A DNA stretch of 32,126 bases from Rhizobiales bacterium UBA697 (GCA_002298965.1 DBMN01000158.1:3757-35882), one strand, 5' to 3'; shown: positions 7,619-18,381, numbered from the stretch's first letter. Translations and numbers: made by a program. The notes: a model not told the origin generated them from the letters alone.

Positions 7619-8144
7619 ATTGCGCGACCGGATCGATCGCCGCGACCGTCAGCGCCGGATGATCGGCCGGCCTGACCGCGATCATCGCCGGGCGTGGCCA
7701 GACGACGACGAGGCGGCCGGCGAGATCGGCGAGACCCGCGAGTTCCATCGCGTCGTGGAACACCGGCTTGCGGGCGCGGCTGGCGAACTGATGGAAGAGA
7801 TCGGCGACGTCGTAGTCGTAGACGATGTCGCCCGGCACGATGCCGGGCCGCCGCGCGAAGAAGCGATGGAAGCCGACGAACCGCGCCCGTCCGCCCGCCT
7901 CGCCGGCGAAACACAGGACCGCGCGGCCGGAGCCGAGCCGCATCCCGTCTTGCATGCGGGCATAGGTGACGAGATGGCCGAGGCGGACGAGATCGGCGGT
8001 GGTGCGATGCTCGTCGATGGCGTCGCGCGGGTCGAGCGTGACGCGCAGCGCCAGCATCGGCTCGTCGGGCAGACCGGAGCGGGCGGCGAGAAGTGCCGCG
8101 AGCGGGCGTCCGACGAGATCGGCGGGATCGGTCGGCTCGCTCAC
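7617..8144 (-). CDS. Uncharacterised 175-residue protein coupled to boxR
   Basis: I do not recognise this family. It starts with GTG at 8144, overlapping the boxR stop as GTGA, so translation is coupled to the regulator. The protein is soluble with no signal peptide or helix of membrane type. Notable segments are LVRLGHLVTYARMQDGMRLGSGRAVLCFAG, FVGFHRFFARRPGIVPGDIVYDYDVADLFHQF and KPVFHDAMELAGLADLAGRLVVVWPRP; they contain several His, Asp and Tyr residues but no motif I can assign to a cofactor or nucleotide. The tight link to boxR suggests a role in benzoate or benzoyl-CoA sensing, or an accessory enzyme of the pathway. Frame, codon bias and the clean overlap support it as a real gene. Confidence 0.75.
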   Translation of the reverse strand: MSEPTDPADLVGRPLAALLAARSGLPDEPMLALRVTLDPRDAIDEHRTTADLVRLGHLVTYARMQDGMRLGSGRAVLCFAGEAGGRARFVGFHRFFARRPGIVPGDIVYDYDVADLFHQFASRARKPVFHDAMELAGLADLAGRLVVVWPRPAMIAVRPADHPALTVAAIDPVAQ

Positions 8145-9163
8145 CCCTTGGCGCCGCGATTGCGCGATTGCCAGGGGCAGCCGTTGACGCAGTAGGACTG
8201 GACCAGCCCGTGCAGCCGCGCCGCACTCGCCTCGACGCTGACGCCCGACGTGTCGATCTGCACGCGGGCGCGGGCATAGAGCGGTTCGCGGCTCGACAGG
8301 ATGGTGATCAGCTCCGCCATCGCCGCCTTGTCGTTGGCCATCGGCCGGAGGTCGCCCTGCTGGCGCACCCGGCTCATGTGCTCGGCCGGCGAGGTGCGGA
8401 CCCAGACGGTGAAGAACGAGGCGAGCAGCAGCTCGAAGGTCACCGGCTCGCCGACGATGCCGCCGCCGGTGGCGAGCAGCATCGGACCGGGCTGTTCGAT
8501 CAGCCGCTGCAGCGTCACCCGCTCCAGCCGGCGATAGCCGTCCTGACCGTAGAGATTGAGGATCTCGTTGATCGAAAAGCCGTGTTCGGCCTCGATCTCC
8601 TTGTTGAGCTCGACGAAGGGCCAGCCGAGTTGCTCGGCGACGATGCGTCCGAGGGTCGACTTGCCGGCGCCGCGCAGGCCGATGAGGGCGACGCGGTCGA
8701 CGGCGATGTGCTGTTCGCCGACCGGCCTCGGCCCGCTCGGCAGCTTCTCGCCCGAGAGCAGCGACCGCACCTCCGCGACCACGGCCGGTGAGGCTCCGCG
8801 CAGGAGATCGCGCACCAGCCGCCAGTCGCCGCCCTCGTCGGCGACGACGAGATCCTCGAGCGGCGCGCCGATCGCTTCCGCCACCCGGCGCAGCAGCATG
8901 ATCGAGACGTTGCCCTGCCCACCCTCGAGCTGGGCGATGTAGCGCTCGGAAATGCCGGAGACCTTGGCGAGGACCTTGCGCGACATGCCGCGCAGCGCCC
9001 GCATCCGCCGCACCCGTTGGCCGAGTTCGACCAGAAACGCCTCGTCGGCGTCCTCGCGGGCCGCCGCCCGCCCGGCGCGGGTCGCGTCCGTAACGACCGT
9101 CGCCTCGGGGGAAACCGGCGAAGCGTCGTCAGGGGGCGCGGGGAGGTCGTCGGCTGCGGTCAT
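8141..9163 (-). CDS. boxR: BoxR/BzdR-type transcriptional regulator (XRE HTH plus shikimate-kinase-like domain)
   Basis: 340 residues. An N-terminal disordered stretch (1-42) is followed by an XRE helix-turn-helix at about 45-105 (LGQRVRRMRALRGMSRKVLAKVSGISERYIAQLEGGQGNVS), a linker, and a shikimate-kinase-like domain with Walker A GLRGAGKST at 162-170 and LLATGGGIV. This architecture is known from BzdR and BoxR, which bind benzoyl-CoA in the kinase-like domain and regulate benzoate genes. ATG at 9163 is preferred to the in-frame ATG at 9187, because the latter touches the predicted -10 box and would lie upstream of the transcript start. The gene diverges from the benzoate-CoA ligase operon and is followed, with overlap, by an unknown gene. 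It probably regulates both sides and possibly itself. Confidence 0.92.
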   Translation of the reverse strand: MTAADDLPAPPDDASPVSPEATVVTDATRAGRAAAREDADEAFLVELGQRVRRMRALRGMSRKVLAKVSGISERYIAQLEGGQGNVSIMLLRRVAEAIGAPLEDLVVADEGGDWRLVRDLLRGASPAVVAEVRSLLSGEKLPSGPRPVGEQHIAVDRVALIGLRGAGKSTLGRIVAEQLGWPFVELNKEIEAEHGFSINEILNLYGQDGYRRLERVTLQRLIEQPGPMLLATGGGIVGEPVTFELLLASFFTVWVRTSPAEHMSRVRQQGDLRPMANDKAAMAELITILSSREPLYARARVQIDTSGVSVEASAARLHGLVQSYCVNGCPWQSRNRGAKG

Positions 9164-9189
9164 GAGCGGTCTCGAATTGGAATTCATGA

Positions 9190-9218
9190 AAAATAGTACA
9201 GTGCCCCCTTGACGGCAA
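9190..9218 (-). promoter_or_regulatory. boxR: Predicted boxR promoter
   Basis: On the minus strand: TTGCCG (9218-9213), 17-base spacer, TATTTT (9195-9190). Transcription would begin near 9182, giving a leader of about 20 bases to the ATG at 9163. Its -35 overlaps a plus-strand TTGACG (9209-9214). Confidence 0.55.
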
Positions 9219-9241
9219 GCCGCCCGGCGCGGCATGAAAAT

Positions 9242-9255
9242 ATGCAATATAGTTC
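9242..9255. promoter_or_regulatory. Candidate BoxR operator, copy 2
   Basis: ATGCAATATAGTTC on plus in the boxR/DUF4863 divergent region. It includes TATAGT (9248-9253), which could itself serve as a -10 box for the rightward operon, though no good -35 stands 16-18 bases upstream. It shares the core CAATATAGT with the complement of the copy at 20351. Confidence 0.6.
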
Positions 9256-9302
9256 CGCCCCCCTTTCGAGGCCGAAGAGCGGACGCCGAGGGAGACGATC
9301 CG

Positions 9303-9788
9303 ATGACCGAGAAAGACACCGAGGCGCGGCGAGCCTTCGCCGCCGAGATCGGCGCCGTGGCGCGCGCGATCGAGGGCCGCCCGCTCGACGACGCGCTCGC
9401 CGCCCGGCTCGAGGCCGAATTTCCGCCGAACGGACCGACCTTTCGCCGCATCGCCGGCCTGATCGAGACCGGCGACGCCGAGGGCTGGATCTGTCCGCGC
9501 GAGAACGGCGGCATCCGCTGGGGCCGGGTGATCGCGCCCGGTGCCGAGGCCGGGTCCTTCTCGGTCGACGTGGTGATGATGGAGAGCATCCGCGGCCCCC
9601 ATCACGTCCACCCCAAGGGCGAGATCGGCATGATCATGCCGGTCGTGGCCGAACCGAATTTCGACGGCCATCCCGAGGGTTGGTACGTCTACGGCCCCGG
9701 CTCGGCGCATCACCCGACCGTCACCGACGGCTCGGCTTATGTCCTCTATCTGCTGCCCGACGGCGCGATCGAGTTCACCGGCCGCTGA
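9303..9788 (+). CDS. DUF4863 family cupin-like protein (4-hydroxylaminobenzoate lyase-like)
   Basis: 161 residues from an ATG preceded by GGAG. The C-terminal half carries a cupin-like metal site: PHHVHPKGE (His100, His101, His103, Glu107) and a later HH at 136-137 in YGPGSAHHPTV. I place it in DUF4863, a family that to my knowledge includes PnbB, the 4-hydroxylaminobenzoate lyase of 4-nitrobenzoate degradation. Being first in the benzoate-CoA ligase operon suggests an accessory job: handling a substituted benzoate, removing a damaged intermediate, or binding a pathway acid. The N-terminal helical part (1-60) has no catalytic signature. The actual reaction here is unknown. Confidence 0.75.
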   Translation: MTEKDTEARRAFAAEIGAVARAIEGRPLDDALAARLEAEFPPNGPTFRRIAGLIETGDAEGWICPRENGGIRWGRVIAPGAEAGSFSVDVVMMESIRGPHHVHPKGEIGMIMPVVAEPNFDGHPEGWYVYGPGSAHHPTVTDGSAYVLYLLPDGAIEFTGR

Positions 9789-9808
9789 CGTCCCCGAGGA
9801 GATCCGCC

Positions 9809-11377
9809 ATGACCGCACCCATGTCCGACATCGCCGCCGCGGGCCGCGTCTACAACGCCGTCGACGACCTGCTCGATCGCAACCTCCGCGCCGGCCGCGG
9901 CGACAAGCCCGCCTTCGTCGATCCCGACCGCTCGCTGACCTATTCCGGCCTCGCAGCCGAGACCCGCCGCTTCGCCAACGTGCTCGCTTCGCTCGGGCTC
10001 TCCCGCGAGGACCGGGTGGCGATGATCATGCTCGACACGGTCGACTGGCCGGTCGTCTTCCTCGGCGCCATCCGCGCCGGCATCGTGCCGATCCCGCTCA
10101 ACACGCTGCTCGCCGCCGATCAGTACGCCTACATGCTCGACGACAGCCGGGCGAAGGTGCTGGTGGTCTCCGACGCGCTGCTGCCGGTGGTCGCGCCCGT
10201 CCTGCCGGGCATCGCCTCGCTGCGCCACGTGCTGGTCGCCGGTGGTGAGGCGAAGGCGCCGCATCGCGGTCTGACGGCGGAACTGGCGGCGGCATCGGAT
10301 GTCTTCGAGACGGTGCCGACCCACCCCGACGAGACCTGCTTCTGGCTCTATTCCTCGGGCTCGACCGGCGCGCCCAAGGGCACCCGCCACGTCCACACCT
10401 CCCTGATGGCGACCGCCAAGCTCTACGGCCAGGCCATCCTCGGCATCCGCGAGGACGACGTCGGCTTCTCCGCGGCGAAGCTCTTCTTCGCCTACGGGCT
10501 CGGCAACTCGCTGTCCTTCCCGATGTCGGTCGGAGCGACGGCGGTGCTCAACCCCGGCCGCCCGACGCCGGCCGCCGTCTTCGCCATGCTGGAGACGCAT
10601 CGCCCGACGATCTTCTTCGGCGTGCCGACCCTCTTCGCCGCCATGCTGCACGACCGCGACCATGCGACCCACGCCGGCTCGCCGCGGCTCCGCATCTGTG
10701 CCTCGGCCGGCGAGGCACTGCCCGAGCACATCGGCGAGGCCTGGGCGAAGCGCTTCGGCGCCGACATCCTCGACGGCGTCGGCTCGACCGAGATGCTGCA
10801 CATCTTCCTGTCGAACGCCCCGGGCTCGATCGTCTACGGCACCTCCGGCACGGCGGTCCCCGGCTACGAACTGAAGCTGCTCGACGAGAGCGGCCGCGAG
10901 GTCGACGACGGCGAGATCGGCGAACTCTTCGTGCGAGGCCCCTCCGCCGCCGACGGCTACTGGAACCAGCGCGAGAAGAGCCGCGCCACCTTCCGCGGCG
11001 AATGGACCAAGACCGGCGACAAATACATCCGCGACAAGACCGGCCGGCACACCTACTGCGGCCGCGCCGACGACATGTTCAAGGTCTCCGGCATTTGGGT
11101 CTCGCCCTTCGAGATCGAGGCGGCGCTCGCCTCCCATCCGGACGTGTTGGAGGCCGCGGTGGTCTCCCACCCCGACGAGGAGGGCCTGCTGAAGCCCAAG
11201 GCCTTCGTCGTGCTCAAGGACGGCGCCGCCGTCGACGCCCTCGAGCAACGGCTCAAGGACCACGTCAAGGCGTCGATCGGCATGTGGAAGTACCCGCGCT
11301 GGATCGAGGTGGTCGACGGCCTGCCCAAGACCGCCACCGGCAAGATCCAGCGCTTCAAGCTGCGCGAGGAGGGGTGA
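9809..11377 (+). CDS. bclA: Benzoate-CoA ligase
   Basis: 522 residues from an ATG with GAGGAG seven bases upstream. An acyl-adenylate-forming enzyme that converts benzoate, ATP and CoA to benzoyl-CoA, AMP and PPi in the cytoplasm (EC 6.2.1.25), the entry step of the box pathway. The P-loop-like motif YSSGSTGAPKGTRH begins near residue 181; GVGSTEMLHIF, TGDKYIRD, the A8 hinge YCGRADDMFKVSGIWVSPFEIE (from about 416) and the catalytic-lysine region PKTATGKIQRFKLRE close the protein. HIFLSN after the A5 motif and GTRHVH are typical of benzoate-CoA ligases (BclA/BadA type) rather than acetyl-CoA or long-chain enzymes. Length matches the family. It is co-transcribed with the DUF4863 gene (20-base gap) and overlaps the hydrolase gene by one base (TGATG). 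Activity towards substituted benzoates cannot be judged. Confidence 0.93.
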   Translation: MTAPMSDIAAAGRVYNAVDDLLDRNLRAGRGDKPAFVDPDRSLTYSGLAAETRRFANVLASLGLSREDRVAMIMLDTVDWPVVFLGAIRAGIVPIPLNTLLAADQYAYMLDDSRAKVLVVSDALLPVVAPVLPGIASLRHVLVAGGEAKAPHRGLTAELAAASDVFETVPTHPDETCFWLYSSGSTGAPKGTRHVHTSLMATAKLYGQAILGIREDDVGFSAAKLFFAYGLGNSLSFPMSVGATAVLNPGRPTPAAVFAMLETHRPTIFFGVPTLFAAMLHDRDHATHAGSPRLRICASAGEALPEHIGEAWAKRFGADILDGVGSTEMLHIFLSNAPGSIVYGTSGTAVPGYELKLLDESGREVDDGEIGELFVRGPSAADGYWNQREKSRATFRGEWTKTGDKYIRDKTGRHTYCGRADDMFKVSGIWVSPFEIEAALASHPDVLEAAVVSHPDEEGLLKPKAFVVLKDGAAVDALEQRLKDHVKASIGMWKYPRWIEVVDGLPKTATGKIQRFKLREEG

Positions 11378-12186
11378 TGACCCTCCCCCGCGACGGCTTC
11401 GTCGAGGTCGCCGGCCGGCGTCTGGAGTTCGTCCATCTCGGGCCTGCGCCCGACACGGCGCCGACGCTGGTGCTGCTCCACGAGGGCCTCGGCTCGGTCG
11501 GCCTGTGGCTCGACTTCCCCGAAAAGCTGCAGGCGGCGACCGGCTGCGGCGTCTTCGTCTTCTCGCGCGCCGGCTACGGCAAGTCGGACCCCGTGCCCCT
11601 GCCGCGCCCGCTCGACTACATGCAGCGCGAGGCCGAGGAGATGCTGCCGGCGCTCCTCGACGCCATCGGCTTTCGCCGCGGCGTCCTCGTCGGCCATTCC
11701 GACGGCGCCTCGATCGCCGCGCATCACTTGGGGGTCGTCCGCGATCCCCGCGTCGAGGCGGCGGTGCTGATCGCGCCGCATTTCTTCGTCGAGGACATGT
11801 GCGTCGCGGCGATCGCCGAGGCGAAGGCCGCCTGGGAGACGACCGATCTCAGGGCGAAGCTCGCCCGCTGGCATGCCGACCCGGACGTCGCCTTCCTCGG
11901 CTGGAACGGCGCATGGCTCGATCCCGAATTTCGGCATTGGGACATCCGCGCCAGCCTCGAGACCGTGTCGCGGCCGATGCTGGTGATCCAGGGCGTCGAC
12001 GACCAGTACGGCACGCATCTCCAGCCCGCGGCCGCGGTCGATCTGTCGCCCGCCCCGGTCCTCGTCGAGATGCTTCCGGGCGTGAAGCATTCGCCCCACC
12101 GCGAGGCGCGCGACGCGACCGTCGCGGCGATCACCCGTTTCTTCGCAGCCTTTCCCGAGTTCTCCGTTTCAGAGGTCTTCGCATGA
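11377..12186 (+). CDS. Alpha/beta hydrolase of the benzoate operon
   Basis: 269 residues; its ATG shares one base with the ligase stop (TGATG), and its end overlaps the boxD start (ATGA), so it is embedded in the operon. The fold is clear: oxyanion segment LLHEGLGSVGLW, nucleophile elbow GHSDGAS (Ser108), acid candidate Asp208 or Asp209 in QGVDDQYG, and His238 in VKHSPH. There is no export signal. Related hydrolases occur in other alphaproteobacterial box clusters, where the function has not been settled to my knowledge. Likely options are a thioesterase that rescues CoA from stalled intermediates, or an esterase/lactonase acting on a spontaneous by-product of the epoxide or ring-opened semialdehyde. 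Confidence 0.85.
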   Translation: MTLPRDGFVEVAGRRLEFVHLGPAPDTAPTLVLLHEGLGSVGLWLDFPEKLQAATGCGVFVFSRAGYGKSDPVPLPRPLDYMQREAEEMLPALLDAIGFRRGVLVGHSDGASIAAHHLGVVRDPRVEAAVLIAPHFFVEDMCVAAIAEAKAAWETTDLRAKLARWHADPDVAFLGWNGAWLDPEFRHWDIRASLETVSRPMLVIQGVDDQYGTHLQPAAAVDLSPAPVLVEMLPGVKHSPHREARDATVAAITRFFAAFPEFSVSEVFA

Positions 12187-13751
12187 TCCGTCTCCAGAGC
12201 TACGTCGAAGACCGCTTCGTCGAGGGTGCCGCCCCCGGTCGCTCCTTCGTCGACCCCGTGACGGGCAAGGCGCTCGGCACGGTCGATTCGACCGGCGTCG
12301 ACTGCGCCGCCGCCCTCGATCATGCCCGCAGCGTCGGCGGTCCCGCGCTCGCCGCGATGAGTTTCGCCGAGCGCGGTGCGCTGCTCGGCGCCATCGCCGA
12401 CGCGCTCGCCGCCCGTCGCGACGACTGGCTGGCGATCGCCCGGCAGAACTCCGGCAACACGACCCGCGACGCCTCGATCGACGTCGACGGCGGCATCGCC
12501 ACCCTGAAGTATTATGCAAGGCTCGCCGCCGGCCTCGGTTCCGCCCGCCGGCTGATCGAGCCGGGTTCCGACCGTCTCGCCAAGGGCCCCTTCGAGGCCC
12601 GTCACGTCTGGACGACGCGGCCCGGCGCGGCGATCTTCATCAACGCCTTCAACTTCCCCTCCTGGGGCCTGTGGGAGAAGGTCGCCGTGGCGATCGTCGC
12701 CGGCATGCCGGTCGTCGCCAAGCCGGCGTCCGGCACCGCCTGGCTCGCCGAAGCCATGGTCCGTGCGGTGGTCGAGGCGGGCGTGCTGCCCGCCGGCGTG
12801 CTGTCGCTCGTCTGCGGCGCGGCGGAAGGTCTGCTCGATGCGGTCGAGCCCTTCGACTGCATCGCCTTCACCGGCTCCGCCGACACCGGCCGGATGATCC
12901 GCTCGCATCCGGCGGTGCTCGCCGCCAATCCCCGCGTCGGCATCGAGGCCGACAGCGTCAACGTCGCCGTCCTCGCCCCCTCGGCGACGCCGGAGGCCGC
13001 GGCCTTCGAACGGCTCGTCGAGCAGGCGCTCGCCGCCGTCTCGGTCAAGGCCGGCCAGCTCTGCACCAACATCCGCCGCATCCTGGTGCCGGCGGGCGTG
13101 AAGGACGCCTTCGTCGCCGCGCTCGCCACCCGCATCGACGGCCTCGTCGTCGGCGATCCGGCGCTTCCCGAGGTCACCGTCGGCCCGCTGGTCGACGAGA
13201 AGCAGCTCCGCGCCGCCTTCGCCGGCCTCGCCGCACTGGCGCCTGAGACCCGCACCGTGCGCGGCGGCGGCATTCCGGCGGCGGTCCACGGCGCCGACGT
13301 CGGCGAGGGCGCCTTCCTCGCCCCGACGCTGCTCGTCGCCGACACCGGCGCGACGCTCTCCGCCGTCCACGACGTCGAGGTCTTCGGCCCCGTCGTGACG
13401 GTCATCCCCTATGCTTCGCTCGACGAGGCCGTCGCGCTCGCCGCCCGCGGCGAAGGCTCGCTCGCGGCCTCGGTCTACGGCGACGACGCGAACGAGGCAG
13501 GCGAGATCGCCGCCCGCCTCGCCCCCTTCCACGGCCGCGTCCTGACGGTCGATACGGAAGTCGGCCGCGGCCACACCGGCCATGCGATCGTCATGCCCCA
13601 GTGCGTCCACGGCGGCCCCGGCCGGGCCGGCGGCGGCGAGGAACTGGGCGGTCTCCGCGGCCTGCGCTTCTTCATGCAGCGCACGGCGCTGCAGGGATCG
13701 CCGACGATGCTCGCCGCGATCGCCGCCGACGCCACCGAAGTCGCGCTCTGA
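12183..13751 (+). CDS. boxD: 3,4-dehydroadipyl-CoA semialdehyde dehydrogenase
   Basis: 522 residues, an aldehyde dehydrogenase of the BoxD/PaaZ N-terminal group. It oxidises the ring-opened semialdehyde made by BoxC to 3,4-dehydroadipyl-CoA using NADP+ (EC 1.2.1.77). Seen in the sequence: FINAFNFPSWGLWEK (substrate/cofactor channel), VVAKPASGTAWL, the glycine motif FTGSADTG, Glu255 in GIEADSVN, and catalytic Cys294 in KAGQLCTNIRR. The C-terminal part with TVDTEVGRGHTGHAIVMPQCVHGGPGRAGGG is typical of this subgroup. There is no MaoC-type hydratase domain, so it is not a full PaaZ. It is the last gene of the operon that begins with DUF4863; 139 bases with a new promoter follow before boxC. Confidence 0.92.
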   Translation: MIRLQSYVEDRFVEGAAPGRSFVDPVTGKALGTVDSTGVDCAAALDHARSVGGPALAAMSFAERGALLGAIADALAARRDDWLAIARQNSGNTTRDASIDVDGGIATLKYYARLAAGLGSARRLIEPGSDRLAKGPFEARHVWTTRPGAAIFINAFNFPSWGLWEKVAVAIVAGMPVVAKPASGTAWLAEAMVRAVVEAGVLPAGVLSLVCGAAEGLLDAVEPFDCIAFTGSADTGRMIRSHPAVLAANPRVGIEADSVNVAVLAPSATPEAAAFERLVEQALAAVSVKAGQLCTNIRRILVPAGVKDAFVAALATRIDGLVVGDPALPEVTVGPLVDEKQLRAAFAGLAALAPETRTVRGGGIPAAVHGADVGEGAFLAPTLLVADTGATLSAVHDVEVFGPVVTVIPYASLDEAVALAARGEGSLAASVYGDDANEAGEIAARLAPFHGRVLTVDTEVGRGHTGHAIVMPQCVHGGPGRAGGGEELGGLRGLRFFMQRTALQGSPTMLAAIAADATEVAL

Positions 13752-13796
13752 GGCAGGGCATTCGCGCCCCCCTCGGCTTTCGTGTGTCCAGCACCA

Positions 13797-13810
13797 TGCA
13801 AAAAAATGCA
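13797..13810. promoter_or_regulatory. TGCA-N6-TGCA repeat upstream of boxC (distal unit)
   Basis: TGCA (13797-13800), six A residues, TGCA (13807-13810). An identically spaced pair occurs at 13838 and 13848. Direct TGCA repeats are known parts of BzdR operators, so this is a likely auxiliary BoxR site. Confidence 0.5.
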
Positions 13811-13830
13811 TGTCACCTTTCGAAAGCCTC

Positions 13831-13858
13831 TAGACTCTGCACAATCATGCATTATAGT
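13831..13858 (+). promoter_or_regulatory. Predicted boxC promoter
   Basis: TAGACT (13831-13836), 16-base spacer, TATAGT (13853-13858), with the boxC ATG at 13891. The -10 box lies inside the candidate operator, an arrangement fitting repression in the absence of benzoyl-CoA. Confidence 0.55.
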
Positions 13859-13860
13859 TC
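13838..13860. promoter_or_regulatory. Candidate BoxR operator, copy 3
   Basis: TGCA (13838-13841), six bases, TGCA (13848-13851), running into ATGCATTATAGTTC (13847-13860), which matches the 9242 copy at 13 of 14 positions. It covers the spacer and -10 box of the predicted boxC promoter. Confidence 0.6.
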
Positions 13861-13890
13861 AGGTCAACCAAACACAACGAGGGTGGAAAC

Positions 13891-15576
<1,686 letters not shown>

Positions 15577-15582
15577 CGGATC

Positions 15583-15604
15583 CCGCCCGGCTGTCCCCGG
15601 GCGG
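15583..15604 (+). other. Intercistronic hairpin boxC-boxB
   Basis: Inverted repeat CCGCCCGG (15583-15590) / CCGGGCGG (15597-15604), loop six, six bases after the boxC stop. There is no T tract; probably a message-processing or stability element in the 89-base gap. Confidence 0.45.
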
Positions 15605-15665
15605 CGTCCTCGATCCCGACAAGAACGAAACGAGCGGGGGCCGTCCCCCCCCGAGGGAGGAAGTC

Positions 15666-17114
<1,449 letters not shown>

Positions 17115-17123
17115 CCAGGACGG

Positions 17124-17148
17124 GGAGGGGCGGCTCGGCCGCCCCTCC
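17124..17148 (+). other. Strong intercistronic hairpin boxB-boxA
   Basis: Perfect 11-base inverted repeat GGAGGGGCGGC (17124-17134) and complement (17138-17148) with a three-base loop, ten bases past the boxB stop. No T run follows, so partial termination or 3'-end protection is likelier than full termination. It may set boxB above boxA. Confidence 0.55.
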
Positions 17149-17190
17149 GCCGCGACCGTACCTCCGTCGTCCCATCTCCGGAGCCAGCCC

Positions 17191-18381
17191 ATGAACGCCC
17201 CGACCACCGTCCTGAAGCAGCATCTGATCGATCCGGAGATCTGCATCCGCTGCAACACCTGCGAAGAGATGTGCCCGGTCGACGCCATCACTCATGGCGA
17301 CGACAACTACGTGGTCGACGTCGCCACCTGCAATTTCTGCATGGCCTGCATCGCTCCGTGCCCGACCGGTGCCATCGACAACTGGCGCATGGTGACGACG
17401 CCGTGGTCGCTCGAAGACCAGCATTCCTGGGGCGAACTCCCCGCCCAGCCCGAACTCGGCGGCCTCGCCACGCTCGAGGCGATCGACGACGAGGTCGGCG
17501 CGATCATCGCTTCCGCCCACGGCGGTGCCGGCGGCAAGTCGGTCGCGCCGAAGTCGGCGGGAAAGCCGGCGATCAATCTCTTCAACCGCGCCAGTCCGGC
17601 GCGCGCCCGCGTCACCGGCATCTATCGGCTGACCGCCGACGATTCGACGACCGACATCCGCCACGTCATCCTCGACTTCGGCGACACGCCCTTCCCGGTC
17701 CTCGAGGGCCAGTCGATCGGCATCGTCCCGCCGGGCGTGGACGCAAACGGCGAGCCCCACCGGGTGCGGCTCTATTCGATCGCCAGCCCCCGCCACGGCG
17801 AGCGGCCGAACCACAACAACCTGTCCCTGACCGTCAAGCGCGTCGAGGGCGGCGTCTGTTCCAACTGGGTCTGCGATCTGAAGAAGGGCGACGAGGTGAC
17901 CGTCACCGGCCCCTTCGGCGCCACCTTCCTGATGCCCGACGACCCGACCACCAACATCGTCATGGTCTGCACCGGCACGGGCTCCGCCCCCTTCCGCGGC
18001 ATGACCGAATGGCGCCGGCGCACCCAGCCCACTGCGCCGGGCAGAATGGTGCTGTTCTTCGGCGCCCGCCGGCCCGAGGAACTGCCCTATTTCGGACCGC
18101 TGCAGAAGGTGCCGGCGAGCCTGCTGACCAAGTTCTTCGCCTGGAGCCGCGTGCCCGGCGAGCCCAAGGTCTACGTCCAGGACCTGATGCGGCGCGAGGC
18201 GGCGCTGATGGCCGATCTGCTGAAGTCCGACCGGACGCATCTCTACATGTGCGGCCTCAAGGGCATGGAGACCGGCGTCGACGAGGCGCTCGCCGACGTC
18301 TGCCGCGGCGCCGGCCTCGACTGGGAGGCGCTGCGTGGCGTCATGCGCGAGGCCGGCCGCTATCACGTCGAGACCTATTGA
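17191..18381 (+). CDS. boxA: Benzoyl-CoA 2,3-epoxidase subunit A (iron-sulfur flavoprotein reductase)
   Basis: 396 residues. It passes electrons from NADPH through FAD and Fe-S clusters to BoxB. Two [4Fe-4S] ferredoxin motifs lie at Cys18, 21, 24, 28 (CIRCNTCEEMC) and Cys47, 50, 53, 57 (CNFCMACIAPC). After a linker (about 75-145) a ferredoxin-NADP reductase module follows: FAD motif RLYSIAS at about 193-199, MVCTGTGSAPFRGM at about 258-271 and YMCGLKGME near 353. The ending RYHVETY is typical of this reductase fold (C-terminal Tyr stacking on the flavin). Order and length match BoxA of known box clusters. Its start ATG lies after a GGAG-containing leader. Confidence 0.96.
   Translation: MNAPTTVLKQHLIDPEICIRCNTCEEMCPVDAITHGDDNYVVDVATCNFCMACIAPCPTGAIDNWRMVTTPWSLEDQHSWGELPAQPELGGLATLEAIDDEVGAIIASAHGGAGGKSVAPKSAGKPAINLFNRASPARARVTGIYRLTADDSTTDIRHVILDFGDTPFPVLEGQSIGIVPPGVDANGEPHRVRLYSIASPRHGERPNHNNLSLTVKRVEGGVCSNWVCDLKKGDEVTVTGPFGATFLMPDDPTTNIVMVCTGTGSAPFRGMTEWRRRTQPTAPGRMVLFFGARRPEELPYFGPLQKVPASLLTKFFAWSRVPGEPKVYVQDLMRREAALMADLLKSDRTHLYMCGLKGMETGVDEALADVCRGAGLDWEALRGVMREAGRYHVETY

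Noticed and set aside
6096..8195. 699-codon plus-strand frame
   Set aside because: Antisense to the binding-protein gene and the unknown gene; crosses a control region with promoter and operator.
9164..9187. Upstream in-frame ATG (9187) as boxR start
   Set aside because: It directly abuts the predicted -10 box, so it would not be on the transcript; no ribosome site precedes it.
11724..13811. 695-codon minus-strand frame
   Set aside because: Antisense to the hydrolase and boxD, which have intact catalytic motifs; its own sequence is low-complexity.
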